Shown piece by piece: positions 9,413 to 17,825 of a stretch of 64,000 bases of DNA. Position numbers and translations under genes: made by a program. The notes beneath the pieces were generated by a model. That model was not told the origin of the DNA. It worked only from the letters and a program-made list of their open reading frames with translations, and ran no database searches. The DNA lies in contig CAVSWC010000013.1 in assembly GCA_963731585.1 (NCBI GenBank), forward strand, positions 496,001 to 560,000, given 5' to 3'. The DNA comes from CANKHA01 sp963731585. Lineage in GTDB: Bacteria > Pseudomonadota > Alphaproteobacteria > Rhizobiales > Xanthobacteraceae. Numbering within the stretch: the stretch's first letter is position 1; every line of letters begins with the position of its first letter.

Positions 9413-10402
9413 ATGCCCGAACAATCTCTTTCTCTCCCACCGCCGCCGACGTGGAAGCCGCCGCCAAGAAACTGGAAGGCGTCGTCGCTGCGCACGCCGC
9501 TCGTGCGTTCCCCGGTGATCGACGAGATGACCGGCGGGCAGGTATTCCTGAAGACCGAGACGCTGCAGCACACCGGGTCGTTCAAGTTCCGCGGCGCCTA
9601 TAACAAGATTTCCTCCATCCCGCCGGAGCAGCGCGCCGCCGGGGTGGTTGCGTTTTCGTCCGGCAATCACGCCCAAGGCGTCGCCGCGGCGGCAAAAATG
9701 CTCGGCATGCGCGCCACCATCGTGATGCCGAAGGACGCGCCGAAACCGAAACGCGACCGCACCGCCGCCTTCGGCGCCGAAGTGGTGCTCTACGATCGCG
9801 ACAAGGGGGAAGACCGCGAAGTCATCGCGCGCGCGATCGCCACCGAGCGCGGCGCGGTGCTGGTGCCGCCTTACGACGATCCTTTCATCATCGCGGGGCA
9901 GGGCACCGCCGGGCGCGAGATCGTAGAAGACCTCGCCGCCATCGGGCTGAAACCGGATGTGGTGGTGGTGCCGAATTCCGGCGGCGGTTTGACCGCTGGC
10001 GTTGCGCTGGCGGTGAAGGCGAAAGTGCCGCAAGCCAAGATCTATACCGCCGAGCCGGCAGGCTTCGACGACTTCTTGCGTTCGCTCCATAGCGGCAAGC
10101 GCGAGCAAAATCCGTCGCCATCGGGCACGATTTGCGATGGTTTAATGACCGGCACGCCGGGAGAGATCACTTTCGCCGTCAACCGCAAGCTTGTGACCGA
10201 AGGGGTCACTTTGACCGACAAGGAAGTCGGCGCCGCGGTGGCCTTTGCCTTCCGCGAGTTGAAGCTGGTGGTGGAGCCGAGCGGCGCGATTTCGCTCGCA
10301 GCCTTGCTCACCGGCAAGATCGATGTGCGCGGCAAGGTGGCGGTCGCAGTGCTGTCCGGCGGCAATGTGGATCCGGCACTGTTCAATCAGCTGGTAGCTT
10401 AG
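9413..10402 (+). CDS. threonine/serine dehydratase (PLP fold type II), locally double-frameshifted
   Basis: PLP enzyme of the IlvA/TdcB family that deaminates L-threonine or L-serine to the 2-oxo acid. The PLP lysine is in HTGSFKFRGAYNKI, the phosphate-binding SSGNHAQGVA follows, and the C-terminal half has PNSGGGLTAGVALA and ends near residue 330 without an ACT regulatory domain, so it is the catabolic, short form. The N-terminus starts in frame at MPEQSLSL, but residues about 10-27 read correctly (TAADVEAAAKKLEGVVA) only in another frame before the original frame resumes at RTPLVRSPV. Two compensating single-base indels near 9435 and 9490 explain this. Catalytic parts are unaffected. Confidence 0.85.
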   Translation: MPEQSLSLPPPPTWKPPPRNWKASSLRTPLVRSPVIDEMTGGQVFLKTETLQHTGSFKFRGAYNKISSIPPEQRAAGVVAFSSGNHAQGVAAAAKMLGMRATIVMPKDAPKPKRDRTAAFGAEVVLYDRDKGEDREVIARAIATERGAVLVPPYDDPFIIAGQGTAGREIVEDLAAIGLKPDVVVVPNSGGGLTAGVALAVKAKVPQAKIYTAEPAGFDDFLRSLHSGKREQNPSPSGTICDGLMTGTPGEITFAVNRKLVTEGVTLTDKEVGAAVAFAFRELKLVVEPSGAISLAALLTGKIDVRGKVAVAVLSGGNVDPALFNQLVA

Positions 10403-10412
10403 AATGCTCTTT

Positions 10413-10506
10413 ACCTCCCCTTGCAAAGGGGAGGTCGGTTTCGCTCGCAAACCGGGTGGGGATCATGATCAAAAGATGACCCCCCTCCCTGACCCCCCTT
10501 TCAGGG
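10413..10506. repeat. hairpin-rich repeat element (REP-like)
   Basis: Three inverted repeats follow one another after the dehydratase gene: ACCTCCCCTT/AAGGGGAGGT (10413-10435, 3-base loop), CGGTTT/AAACCG (10436-10454) and CCCTGA/TCAGGG (10487-10506). C- and G-runs of this kind between genes resemble the short dispersed palindromic elements common in Bradyrhizobium-type genomes. It may also terminate transcription from both converging genes. Only one copy is visible in this window, so its repeat nature is an inference. Confidence 0.5.
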
Positions 10507-10539
10507 CGACGGAAAGTAGCTGCGTCGCTTGGAGCGAGC

Positions 10540-11742
10540 CTAACTAAACAGCGCGATTTTCTGCGCCTCGCTCATGGCCCGCAGCGGCGCCAGCGGATCA
10601 TGCGGCGCGTCGAATTTCGGTTGTTCCGCTTCCGCTTCCGCTTGCGGCGGCAGCGTCTCCGGCGTCATCAGCGCCGGCTCGTTGAAGGCGCCGGCTTCCC
10701 CTTTCGTGACGGCAGGCGGGTCCGGTTCTTCCGCTGCAGTTTGCTGCAGCGGAACTGCTTGCTCAGGCGCCGCCGCTGCCGGCACGTTGCTCAGTTCGGC
10801 TTCGAGGCGGCGCAGGATCATCGAGGCCAGCTCGGCTTCCGCAGGCTCTACTGGCCGCTCGGCCAATCTGCGCGCGGCGTCGGCTTCGCGCAAAACCCTT
10901 TCCGAGACAGACAACTGCGGCCGCACATCTTCCCCGGATTGGATAAAAGCGATGTCCGGCTGCTCTGACACCGCCTGCTGCGAGCCGATCATCGGTTCGA
11001 TCGCAAGCATTTGGCGACCGATGTCCTCGAGCGTGGCGTCTTGTCGGTCGTCTTGCCGCTCATTTTGTCTGGGCTGCATCACGGCGTCCACGCCGGCTTG
11101 CGCCGGGCTGCTGCTGGTGAATGATGGCTCGCCCGCAGTCTTCAAAGCAGTGAATGTCTTATCCCGCCCGCTGACCACGGTGTTGATCCGGTCCTCCAGA
11201 TAGCGCAGCAGCTGGATCACCTTTTGCGTGCGCTGGCCGGTGAGATCCTGGAAGGAACAGGCAGTGTAGATTTCGGTCGCCCGCGCATCGAGCTCATCGC
11301 AGAGCGCTTCGACCGAACCGCTCTCGCGCATCGTCCAGGCGATCTCCTGCACCTGTTCGGCGGCGGTGAGAATGTGCGAGGTGGCGGTCTCGGTTGTCTG
11401 CACGATCGAGTTGAGTTCTTCCATCGCATCAAATGGGCCGCTGCCGGGTGGCTTGATCGCCAGGATCTCCGCCCGCATCCGCGCGATCATCTGCGCCATC
11501 TCGGCCATTTCGAGCAGGAGATCGACCCGCTCGCCGGCGCTTCCCTGACGGATGGCGGCTTGCATGCGTTCGATGGCCGCGAGGCTGGCGTCGGGTTCCG
11601 ACGGCCGGCAGCGGCGGGCGTATTCCTCAAGAAAGCGGCGGCCCTGCGCCGTTTCCGACACGGTGCCATGGATGAGGTCGTAATCCGCATCCGTCAGAGC
11701 GGACTGCGGCTGACTTTTGTTGACCAGGGGTTCTTCTGACAT
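10540..11742 (-). CDS. CheZ-like protein phosphatase
   Basis: 400-residue cytoplasmic protein. Residues about 70-200 form a long helical segment ending in ACSFQDLTGQRTQKVIQLL, which matches the CheZ active-site motif; Asp166 and Gln170 correspond to Asp143 and Gln147 of E. coli CheZ, the residues that drive CheY-P dephosphorylation. The remaining C-terminal half is acidic, Ala/Pro/Glu-rich and low complexity, unlike enteric CheZ. Members of this extended family are usual in Hyphomicrobiales. No che operon is adjacent; a chemoreceptor lies 50 kb away in the window. Substrate response regulator is unknown. Confidence 0.8.
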   Translation of the reverse strand: MSEEPLVNKSQPQSALTDADYDLIHGTVSETAQGRRFLEEYARRCRPSEPDASLAAIERMQAAIRQGSAGERVDLLLEMAEMAQMIARMRAEILAIKPPGSGPFDAMEELNSIVQTTETATSHILTAAEQVQEIAWTMRESGSVEALCDELDARATEIYTACSFQDLTGQRTQKVIQLLRYLEDRINTVVSGRDKTFTALKTAGEPSFTSSSPAQAGVDAVMQPRQNERQDDRQDATLEDIGRQMLAIEPMIGSQQAVSEQPDIAFIQSGEDVRPQLSVSERVLREADAARRLAERPVEPAEAELASMILRRLEAELSNVPAAAAPEQAVPLQQTAAEEPDPPAVTKGEAGAFNEPALMTPETLPPQAEAEAEQPKFDAPHDPLAPLRAMSEAQKIALFS

Positions 11743-11795
11743 GCTTTACCGCTAGCTTTTAAGTCTACCATCGCTCCGAACGCGCAATCCGCGAA

Positions 11796-12956
11796 ATGCC
11801 CAATGATCCCCAGATATCAGCGGCCCGTTTCGTGCGCCCGCTCGTGCTGTTCTATGTGGCGTTGTTCGTGTCCATCGGCATCCAGTTGCCGTTCTTTCCG
11901 TTGTGGCTGGAGGCCAAGGGCCTCGACGCTGGCATGATCGGCCTCGTTCTGGCGGCTCCGATGGTGGTGCGCCTGTTCTCCATTCCGGTGCTGACACGGC
12001 TGGCTGACCGTCATCAGGCCGTGCGCGGCGCCATTATCATGGCCTCGGTCCTTGCCGCCGCCGGAACCATTGCGCTCGGCTTCACCGAAGGCGGCCTCGC
12101 AATCCTGATCGTCTTTACGCTTGCCTCGATTCCCTTCACGCCGGTCATGCCCTTGGCCGAGGCCTATGCGCTGCGCGGGCTGGCGCAGGTCGGGCGCGCC
12201 TACGGACCCGTACGGCTATGGGGCTCGGCCGCTTTCATCGGCGGCAGCCTTGGAGCGGGATGGATCATTGATTCGTTGGCGGCTGGCAACCTTATCTGGC
12301 TCATCGCCGCCGCTTTGATGGCAAGTGCGGTGGCGGCGGCGGGTCTCGTCCCCCTGCCGCCGCATACGCCCGTGCTGGATGCACCGGAGGCGTCCTATGA
12401 AGGTTTCCTGCGCACACCGGGATTTGCCATGGTCGCCGCGGCGGCCGGGCTGATCCAGGCCAGCCACGCCGTCTATTACGGATTCTCCGCGCTCGACTGG
12501 AAAGCAGCGGGTCTCGACGGCACGGCGGTGGGCCTATTGTGGGCGATCGGCGTTGCGGCGGAGATTACGCTGTTCGCGTTTTCTGGCCGCTTGCCGTTAT
12601 GGATTTGCCCTCCCGCGCTGCTCATAGCCGGTGCGCTCGGCGCCGGCCTGCGCTGGGGGATCATGGCGCTCGAGCCACCGACCGCCACCTTGCCCTTCCT
12701 GCAGTGCCTGCACGGGCTGTCTTTCGGCGCCACGCATCTAGGCGCGATCGGCTTTGTCGCCCGCGCCGCACCGGCCGGACGCGCCGCCACAGCGCAGGGC
12801 GCGCTCGCGGTCGTGCTCGGCGGCACGATGGCGCTGAGCATGGGCCTCTCGGGCTGGCTGTATGAGAATTTTGGTGGGCAAGCCTATGCCGGCATGGCCT
12901 TGATGGCGGGAACGGGTGGCATATGCGCGCTCATCGCGTGGCAGCGGCGGACTTGA
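11796..12956 (+). CDS. MFS transporter (MFS_1-like / HcaT-type)
   Basis: 386-residue transporter with about twelve helices. The first helix (FVRPLVLFYVALFVSIGIQL) and the loop 2-3 motif (RLADRHQAVRG, the MFS signature A variant) are clear, and the C-terminal half contains GFVARAAPAGRAATAQGAL. The sequence style (FFPLWLEAKGLDAGMIGLVL) is that of the MFS_1-like group containing the phenylpropionate transporter HcaT and sugar or nucleoside symporters. It is divergent from the CheZ-like gene with only about 50 bases between starts. A perfect 14-bp palindrome (12970-12983) follows the stop. Substrate unknown. Confidence 0.85.
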   Translation: MPNDPQISAARFVRPLVLFYVALFVSIGIQLPFFPLWLEAKGLDAGMIGLVLAAPMVVRLFSIPVLTRLADRHQAVRGAIIMASVLAAAGTIALGFTEGGLAILIVFTLASIPFTPVMPLAEAYALRGLAQVGRAYGPVRLWGSAAFIGGSLGAGWIIDSLAAGNLIWLIAAALMASAVAAAGLVPLPPHTPVLDAPEASYEGFLRTPGFAMVAAAAGLIQASHAVYYGFSALDWKAAGLDGTAVGLLWAIGVAAEITLFAFSGRLPLWICPPALLIAGALGAGLRWGIMALEPPTATLPFLQCLHGLSFGATHLGAIGFVARAAPAGRAATAQGALAVVLGGTMALSMGLSGWLYENFGGQAYAGMALMAGTGGICALIAWQRRT

Positions 12957-13116
12957 GCAGACCGACTCACTTGCCCGGGCAAGAAGGGGAACGCGATGGA
13001 TCATGATGCCCGCTGGAGCGCAGTCGTCGTTGATATTCGGCGATAGTCGCGAACATCTCCTTGATGGGACGAGCAACCGATTTTTGTTGGCCAGCGTGAT
13101 TTCTTCAGACACATGC

Positions 13117-14099
13117 TTAGCCCCACAGCGACGGGTCGGCGGATAAACCTCGCTGCCTTCATAGCGCAGCCCGCCATCCCGGTCCTTCGCCAGCAGCAAG
13201 GGTCCATCGAGATCGACCACGCGCGCGCGTTGCGCCACAAGCAGAGCCGGCGCCATCGCCAGCGAGGTCGACACCATGCAGCCCACCATGATCGCAAGCC
13301 CGGCGCGCTCGGCTTCATCCGCGAGCGCGAGCGCCTCGGTCAGCCCGCCGCTCTTGTCGAGCTTGATGTTGATGGCGTCGTATTTTCCGGCGAGCGAAGC
13401 GAGCGAAGCGCGGTCATGAATGCTTTCGTCGGCGCAGACCGCGATCGGCCGGGTGATGGAAGCGAGCGCGTCATCTCTTCCGGCAGGCAAGGGCTGCTCC
13501 ACCAGCGTAACGCCGGCCTCGGCACAAGCGCGCAGGTTTTCCGCCAGGTTTTTTTCCGTCCAGGCTTCGTTGGCATCGACGATCAGGCCGGAATTTGGCG
13601 CGGCGCGCCGTACCGCCGCGATTCGCGCGGGGTCGCCGTCGCCGCCCAGCTTGATCTTCAGCAGTTTACGCTGCGCGACCTTCTGCGCGGCCACCGCCAT
13701 GCTCTCGGGCGTGCCGAGCGAGATGGTCAGCGCGGTGGTGACCGGCCGCAGCGCGGAAAGCCCCGCAAGCGCATGGACCGGCTTGCCGGTGCGCTTGGCC
13801 TCGAGATCCCAGAAGGCGCAGTCGAGTGCGTTGCGGGCCGGCCCGGCGGGCAGGGCGCCTTGCAGCGCCATTCGGTCGAGGCCGTCCGCGAGCGCTTCAG
13901 TCAGTTCCTTGAGCCTGGCGGCCTCGCCCTCGACCGTCTGGTCGTAGCGGGCGAGGGGAACGCATTCGCCCCGCCCGGTCAGCGATCCGTCGCGGAGCTC
14001 CGCCACGATCACGACAGCCTCGCTTTTGGCCCCCCGGCTGATGACGAAGGAGCCGGCGATCGGCCAGCGCTCAATATGGACGGTGAGACGGACTGCCAT
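13117..14099 (-). CDS. L-Ala-D/L-Glu (dipeptide) epimerase, C-terminal frameshift
   Basis: Enolase-superfamily enzyme of the muconate-lactonising subgroup that epimerises dipeptides such as L-Ala-D-Glu from murein turnover. The N-terminal capping domain starts at MAVRLTVHIERWPIAGSF. The barrel carries the catalytic KIKLGG Lys pair, metal ligands in VDANEAW, VEQPL and CADES, and the second catalytic Lys in INIKLDKSGG. One base is missing about five codons before the end (near 13130): the expected YPPxPSLWG-stop is restored by one base, placing the stop at 13117-13119. A longer frame running to 12738 is an artefact of this break. The start at 14099 is the first Met before the conserved N-terminus. 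Confidence 0.85.
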
Positions 14100-14299
14100 G
14101 CGGCCCAAAAAGAGGGGGAAAGGAATTCGGGGACCGGTCTTCGACAGGCCCCCACGAAACTGTTTTTCAAGTATATGATGGGAAGGGGACGCTGACCTCA
14201 ACTGGGCTACAAAAAAGCCGGCTGCACTGCGGGTTGCCCGAGTTCGGGTATAATCAAGCATCCGACGTCGGAAATATCCGATTTCGGAGGAGGGGGAAT

Positions 14300-15436
14300 T
14301 TGAACGACGACAGTGTACTCAGAGCCCGCCGCGATGGCGACCGGCTGGTGCTTACGGCGCTTGGTCCCTGGACCGCCGTGCATGCGCATGACCTCGAACC
14401 CGTGATAGAGGCGCAGGCGACCAGCGGCCAGCCGGTGCGCGCGGTCGATATCGATCTGAGCCAGGTCAAGCCGCTCGATACCTTCGGCGCCTGGCTGATC
14501 GAGCGTCTGGCGCGGGACTGGAGCGCGCGGGGCGCGGAAACCCGCATTCTCGGGTTGCCGGAGGACTACCGGGGTATCGTTGATGAAGTGCACGGCGCCA
14601 ACCTGAAGCCTGCGCCGCCGCGGGTGGAAACCAGCCGCGTCGTTGCTGCACTGGGCGCTATCGGAGGCGCCCTCGTCGCCGTCGTAAACGCCGCGGTGCT
14701 GATCCTGCGGATGCTCGGCGCGGTCAGTAAGGCGCTCGGGCGGGCGATCCTGCACCCGACCAAATTCCGTTGGACCGCCATGGTGGTGCATATGGAGCGC
14801 GTGGGCTGGCACGCGGTGCCGATCATGCTGCTTGTCACCTTCCTGATCGGCTGCATCCTTGCGCAGCAGGGTATTTTCCATTTCCGCAAATTCGGCGCCG
14901 ATATTTTCGTGATCGACATGGTCGGCATCCTGGTGCTGCGCGAGGTCGGCGTGCTGATTGTTTCGGTGATGGTCGCCGGCCGATCCGGCAGCGCCTATAC
15001 CGCCGAACTCGGCTCCATGAAGATGCGCGAGGAGATCGATGCCCTGCGCACCATGGGCTTCGATCCGACCGAGGTACTGATCCTGCCGCGCATCGTCGCG
15101 CTTGTCGTCTCGGTACCGATCCTGACCTTTCTCGGCTCGATGTCGGCGCTCTATGGCGGCGGCCTCGTCGCCTGGCTCTATGGCGGCATCGACCCCGATG
15201 TCTTCCTCTCCCGCCTGCGTGAAGCCATCTCCATGGAAACCTTCCTGGTCGGCATCATCAAGGCGCCGGTGATGGCCTTCATCATCGGCATCGTCGCGTC
15301 GGTGCAGGGGTTGCAGGTACAAGGCAGCGCCGAATTGCTTGGCGCGCACACCACCTCCTCGGTTGTGATCTCGATTTTCCTCGTCATCGTGCTGGATGGG
15401 TTCTTCGCCATCTTCTTTGCCTCGATCGGAATATGA
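14300..15436 (+). CDS. mlaE: MlaE-type ABC transporter permease with N-terminal STAS domain
   Basis: Inner-membrane permease of the Mla/MCE phospholipid transport system, about 378 residues. Residues 1-105 are a STAS-like domain (LTALGPWTAVHAHDLEPVIE; VDIDLSQVKPLDTFGAWLIE), followed by the MlaE domain with its conserved GRSGSAYTAELGSMKMREEIDAL coupling loop region and the FIIGIVASVQGL segment. The fusion of STAS and permease is common in alphaproteobacteria, whereas E. coli uses separate MlaB and MlaE. TTG at 14300 is chosen because a strong GGAGGAGGGGG ribosome binding site ends 2-3 bases before the spacer. It overlaps the ATPase gene by ATGA. Confidence 0.9.
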   Translation: MNDDSVLRARRDGDRLVLTALGPWTAVHAHDLEPVIEAQATSGQPVRAVDIDLSQVKPLDTFGAWLIERLARDWSARGAETRILGLPEDYRGIVDEVHGANLKPAPPRVETSRVVAALGAIGGALVAVVNAAVLILRMLGAVSKALGRAILHPTKFRWTAMVVHMERVGWHAVPIMLLVTFLIGCILAQQGIFHFRKFGADIFVIDMVGILVLREVGVLIVSVMVAGRSGSAYTAELGSMKMREEIDALRTMGFDPTEVLILPRIVALVVSVPILTFLGSMSALYGGGLVAWLYGGIDPDVFLSRLREAISMETFLVGIIKAPVMAFIIGIVASVQGLQVQGSAELLGAHTTSSVVISIFLVIVLDGFFAIFFASIGI

Positions 15437-16212
15437 GCATGTTGCAGCCGGCAAGAGAGGTGGTGTTGAGCGCCCGCGACGTCGTGGTGGCTTTCGGCGA
15501 GAAGGTGATTCTCGACCATCTCAATCTCGACGTTTACCGCGGCGAGGTCTTGGGCTTTGTCGGTGGTTCCGGGGCCGGCAAGTCGGTGCTGATGCGGACG
15601 ATCATCGGGCTCCTGCCGAAGCGGCAAGGCAAAATCGAGGTCTTCGGGGTCGATCTCGATGCGGCCTCCGAAGAGGAACTGGTCGGGGTTGAGCAGCGCT
15701 GGGGCATCCTGTTTCAGCAGGGCGCGCTGTTCTCCTCGCTGAACGTGCTGCAGAATGTTCAATTCCCGATCCGGGAGTATCTCAATGTGTCCGAACGGCT
15801 TATGGACGAAATCGCGGTCGCCAAGCTCGAAATGGTCGGCCTGTCGCCGGATGTGCAGAAAAAATTCCCCTCGGAACTGTCGGGCGGCATGATAAAGCGC
15901 GTGGCCCTGGCCCGGGCGCTCGCCCTCGACCCGGAACTGGTCTTCCTGGACGAGCCCACATCCGGCCTGGACCCCATCGGAGCGGGCGAATTCGACGAAC
16001 TGATAAAGACCCTTCAACGGACTTTGGGCCTGACCGTTTACATGGTAACTCATGACCTGGACAGCCTCCACGCCATCTGCGACCGCATTGCGGTTCTGGC
16101 CGGCGGCAAAGTGATCCTGGAGGGGCCGATGAGCGCTATGCTGGCCTCGGAGCACCCCTGGCTGAAGGCTTATTTCCGCGGCAAGCGGGCGCGTATGGCG
16201 GTAACGGCATAA
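15433..16212 (+). CDS. mlaF: MlaF-type ABC transporter ATP-binding protein
   Basis: 259-residue cytoplasmic ATPase energising the MlaE permease. Walker A GGSGAGKS (44-51), signature SELSGGMIKRVALARAL (from 147), Walker B LVFLDEPTSGLDP (from 169) and switch His in YMVTHDLDSL are all intact. Length and the FQQGALFSSLNV Q-loop match the MlaF group. Four-base overlap with the permease and 17 bases before the MCE gene give one operon for retrograde or anterograde phospholipid movement between the two membranes. Confidence 0.93.
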   Translation: MSMLQPAREVVLSARDVVVAFGEKVILDHLNLDVYRGEVLGFVGGSGAGKSVLMRTIIGLLPKRQGKIEVFGVDLDAASEEELVGVEQRWGILFQQGALFSSLNVLQNVQFPIREYLNVSERLMDEIAVAKLEMVGLSPDVQKKFPSELSGGMIKRVALARALALDPELVFLDEPTSGLDPIGAGEFDELIKTLQRTLGLTVYMVTHDLDSLHAICDRIAVLAGGKVILEGPMSAMLASEHPWLKAYFRGKRARMAVTA

Positions 16213-16229
16213 GGGATAGGGTTTAGAAG

Positions 16230-17147
16230 ATGGAAACCAAGGGAAACCACGTGCTGATCGGCCTCTTCGCCGTGTGCGTCGTGGCTGCGGCTTTTGCCTT
16301 CGTTTTCTGGTTCCACAACATTGGGGGAACTGCCAAGCGGGTCACCTTTTTGGTGCGTTTCGATGGGGCTGCTTCCGGCCTGCGTCCCGGTTCAGCGGTC
16401 CTATTCAACGGCATCCGCATGGGCGAGGTGACCAAGCTCACCCTCAATCCCGACGATCCGCATCAAGTGCTGGCGACGATCGAGATCGATGCGCGGGCGC
16501 CGGTGCGCACCGATACGGCGGTCGGGCTCGACTTTCAGGGTCTGACCGGCATCGCCTCGGTGTCACTCACCGGCGGTTCCAAGGATGCACACGCCTTTGC
16601 CCGCTTTTCTGACGCGCCGCCGATGCTGATAGCGGACGCCAGCGCGAGCCAAGACGTCACGCGCGCGGCGCGCGATGTGCTCAAGCGCATCGATACGCTG
16701 TTGGGCGAAGACGGCACGCTCAACAACACCTTCAAGAATATCGAGACGTTTTCCGCCACCCTTAAGGAGGGCGGCGCGCTCCACAATACGGTCAAGAGCA
16801 TTGAGACCTTTTCCGCTACGCTTTCTAAGAACTCCAACCGCATCGACAATATCCTGGCAGGGCTGGAAAACCTGAGCGGGGGCCCTGACGGCAAGGGCGA
16901 CATTCAGGAGGCGGCGCGCTCCATCCGCCAGCTGGCTGACAACCTCGACAAACGCACCGCCGAGATCGGGGCGGGCATCAATCGCTTTTCCGCCACCGGC
17001 TCGCGCGAACTGGAAGCTTTCGCGGGCGAAGCCCGGCGGACGCTTTCGGAGATCGATCGCGCGGTCAAAAATCTTGACCGCAATCCTTCCCGGTTATTGT
17101 TCGGCGGTAGTGGAAATTCAGTTCCTGCGTATAATGGCAAGCGGTGA
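16230..17147 (+). CDS. mlaD: MCE-family (MlaD-type) lipid-binding protein
   Basis: 305 residues anchored by one N-terminal helix (LIGLFAVCVVAAAFAFVFWF) with one MCE domain at residues about 38-115 (FDGAASGLRPGSAVLFNGIRMGEV; VGLDFQGLTGIASVSLTGG). A long helical, Asn/Ser-rich segment with two near-identical repeats (IETFSATLKEGGALHN and IETFSATLSKNSN, about residues 170-210) follows and ends in a charged tail. This needle-like C-terminal helix is longer than in E. coli MlaD and resembles the alphaproteobacterial form. Its stop overlaps the GTG start of the lipoprotein gene (GTGA). Confidence 0.9.
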   Translation: METKGNHVLIGLFAVCVVAAAFAFVFWFHNIGGTAKRVTFLVRFDGAASGLRPGSAVLFNGIRMGEVTKLTLNPDDPHQVLATIEIDARAPVRTDTAVGLDFQGLTGIASVSLTGGSKDAHAFARFSDAPPMLIADASASQDVTRAARDVLKRIDTLLGEDGTLNNTFKNIETFSATLKEGGALHNTVKSIETFSATLSKNSNRIDNILAGLENLSGGPDGKGDIQEAARSIRQLADNLDKRTAEIGAGINRFSATGSRELEAFAGEARRTLSEIDRAVKNLDRNPSRLLFGGSGNSVPAYNGKR

Positions 17148-17798
17148 AATTGCGGCGGCCGGTTGGCGCCGGCTTGGGGGGCTCTGTGCGGGGATCGTCG
17201 CGTAACTCCGGCGGCAGGCGGGCCGTCGTTCTGGTCGCTTTGCCGTTATTGGTCGCCGGCTGCTCGGTAATGGGCGGGGGCGATCCGCCTCCGACCTTTG
17301 ACCTCTCCGCCCCCGAGCAATTCCCCCGCGCGTCACGCGCCTCTCGCGGCGCAACTCATCGTGCAGGATGCCACCGCGGTTGGCGTGCTCGACAGCGACA
17401 AGATCGTCGTGCGGCCGGCGGATGGCAAGATCGCCGCGCTCGCCGATGCGCAATGGGGCGAGCGGCTGACCCGGCTTGTGCAGGTGCGCGCGATCCAGGC
17501 TTTCGAGAATGCCAAGCGCATGCGCGCGGTGGGGCGCCCGGGCGACCGCATCGTCGCGGATTATCAGCTGTTGCTTGACATCCGTTCCTTCGAGATCGTG
17601 GTGGAGGGTTCGTCGGCGGAAGTGACGATCGCGGCCAAGATCGTCGGCGACCGTTCCGGCCGCATCGTCGCCGGCCGGGTGTTTACCGCGCGCGTGCCGG
17701 CCAGCGCCACCCAGGGCCCGCCCGCAATCGCCGCGCTCGACGAGGCCTGGGGCAAAGTGGCCTCCGACATCGTGCTCTGGGCGAGCACGGTTATTTAG
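17144..17798 (+). CDS. ABC-type transport auxiliary lipoprotein (PqiC/DUF330 family), frameshifted
   Basis: Outer-membrane lipoprotein partner of the Mla-type transporter. The N-terminus has a signal peptide with lipobox LLVAGC and Cys near residue 40. After PTFDLSAPEQF the frame changes at a run of five C near 17323-17327, then continues as QLIVQDATAVGVLDSDKIVV through a beta-rich domain (DYQLLLDIRSFEIVVEG; FTARVPASATQGPPAIAALD). The GTG start lies within the mlaD stop, so translational coupling is likely. The homopolymer position makes an indel error the probable cause of the break. Function follows from the neighbours and from the family; no catalytic residues are expected. Confidence 0.82.
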
Positions 17799-17825
17799 CT
17801 CACCTGCGTCATTGCGAGAAACCGC

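Noticed and set aside
12970..12983. Perfect palindrome CTTGCCCGGGCAAG after the MFS gene
   Set aside because: It has no loop and no T run, so it is a poor terminator; it could be a binding site, but nothing supports a specific regulator.
12738..13116. Long C-terminal extension of the dipeptide epimerase frame
   Set aside because: The conserved end YPPxPSLWG-stop is in another frame at 13117; the extension runs into the MFS gene and results from one missing base.
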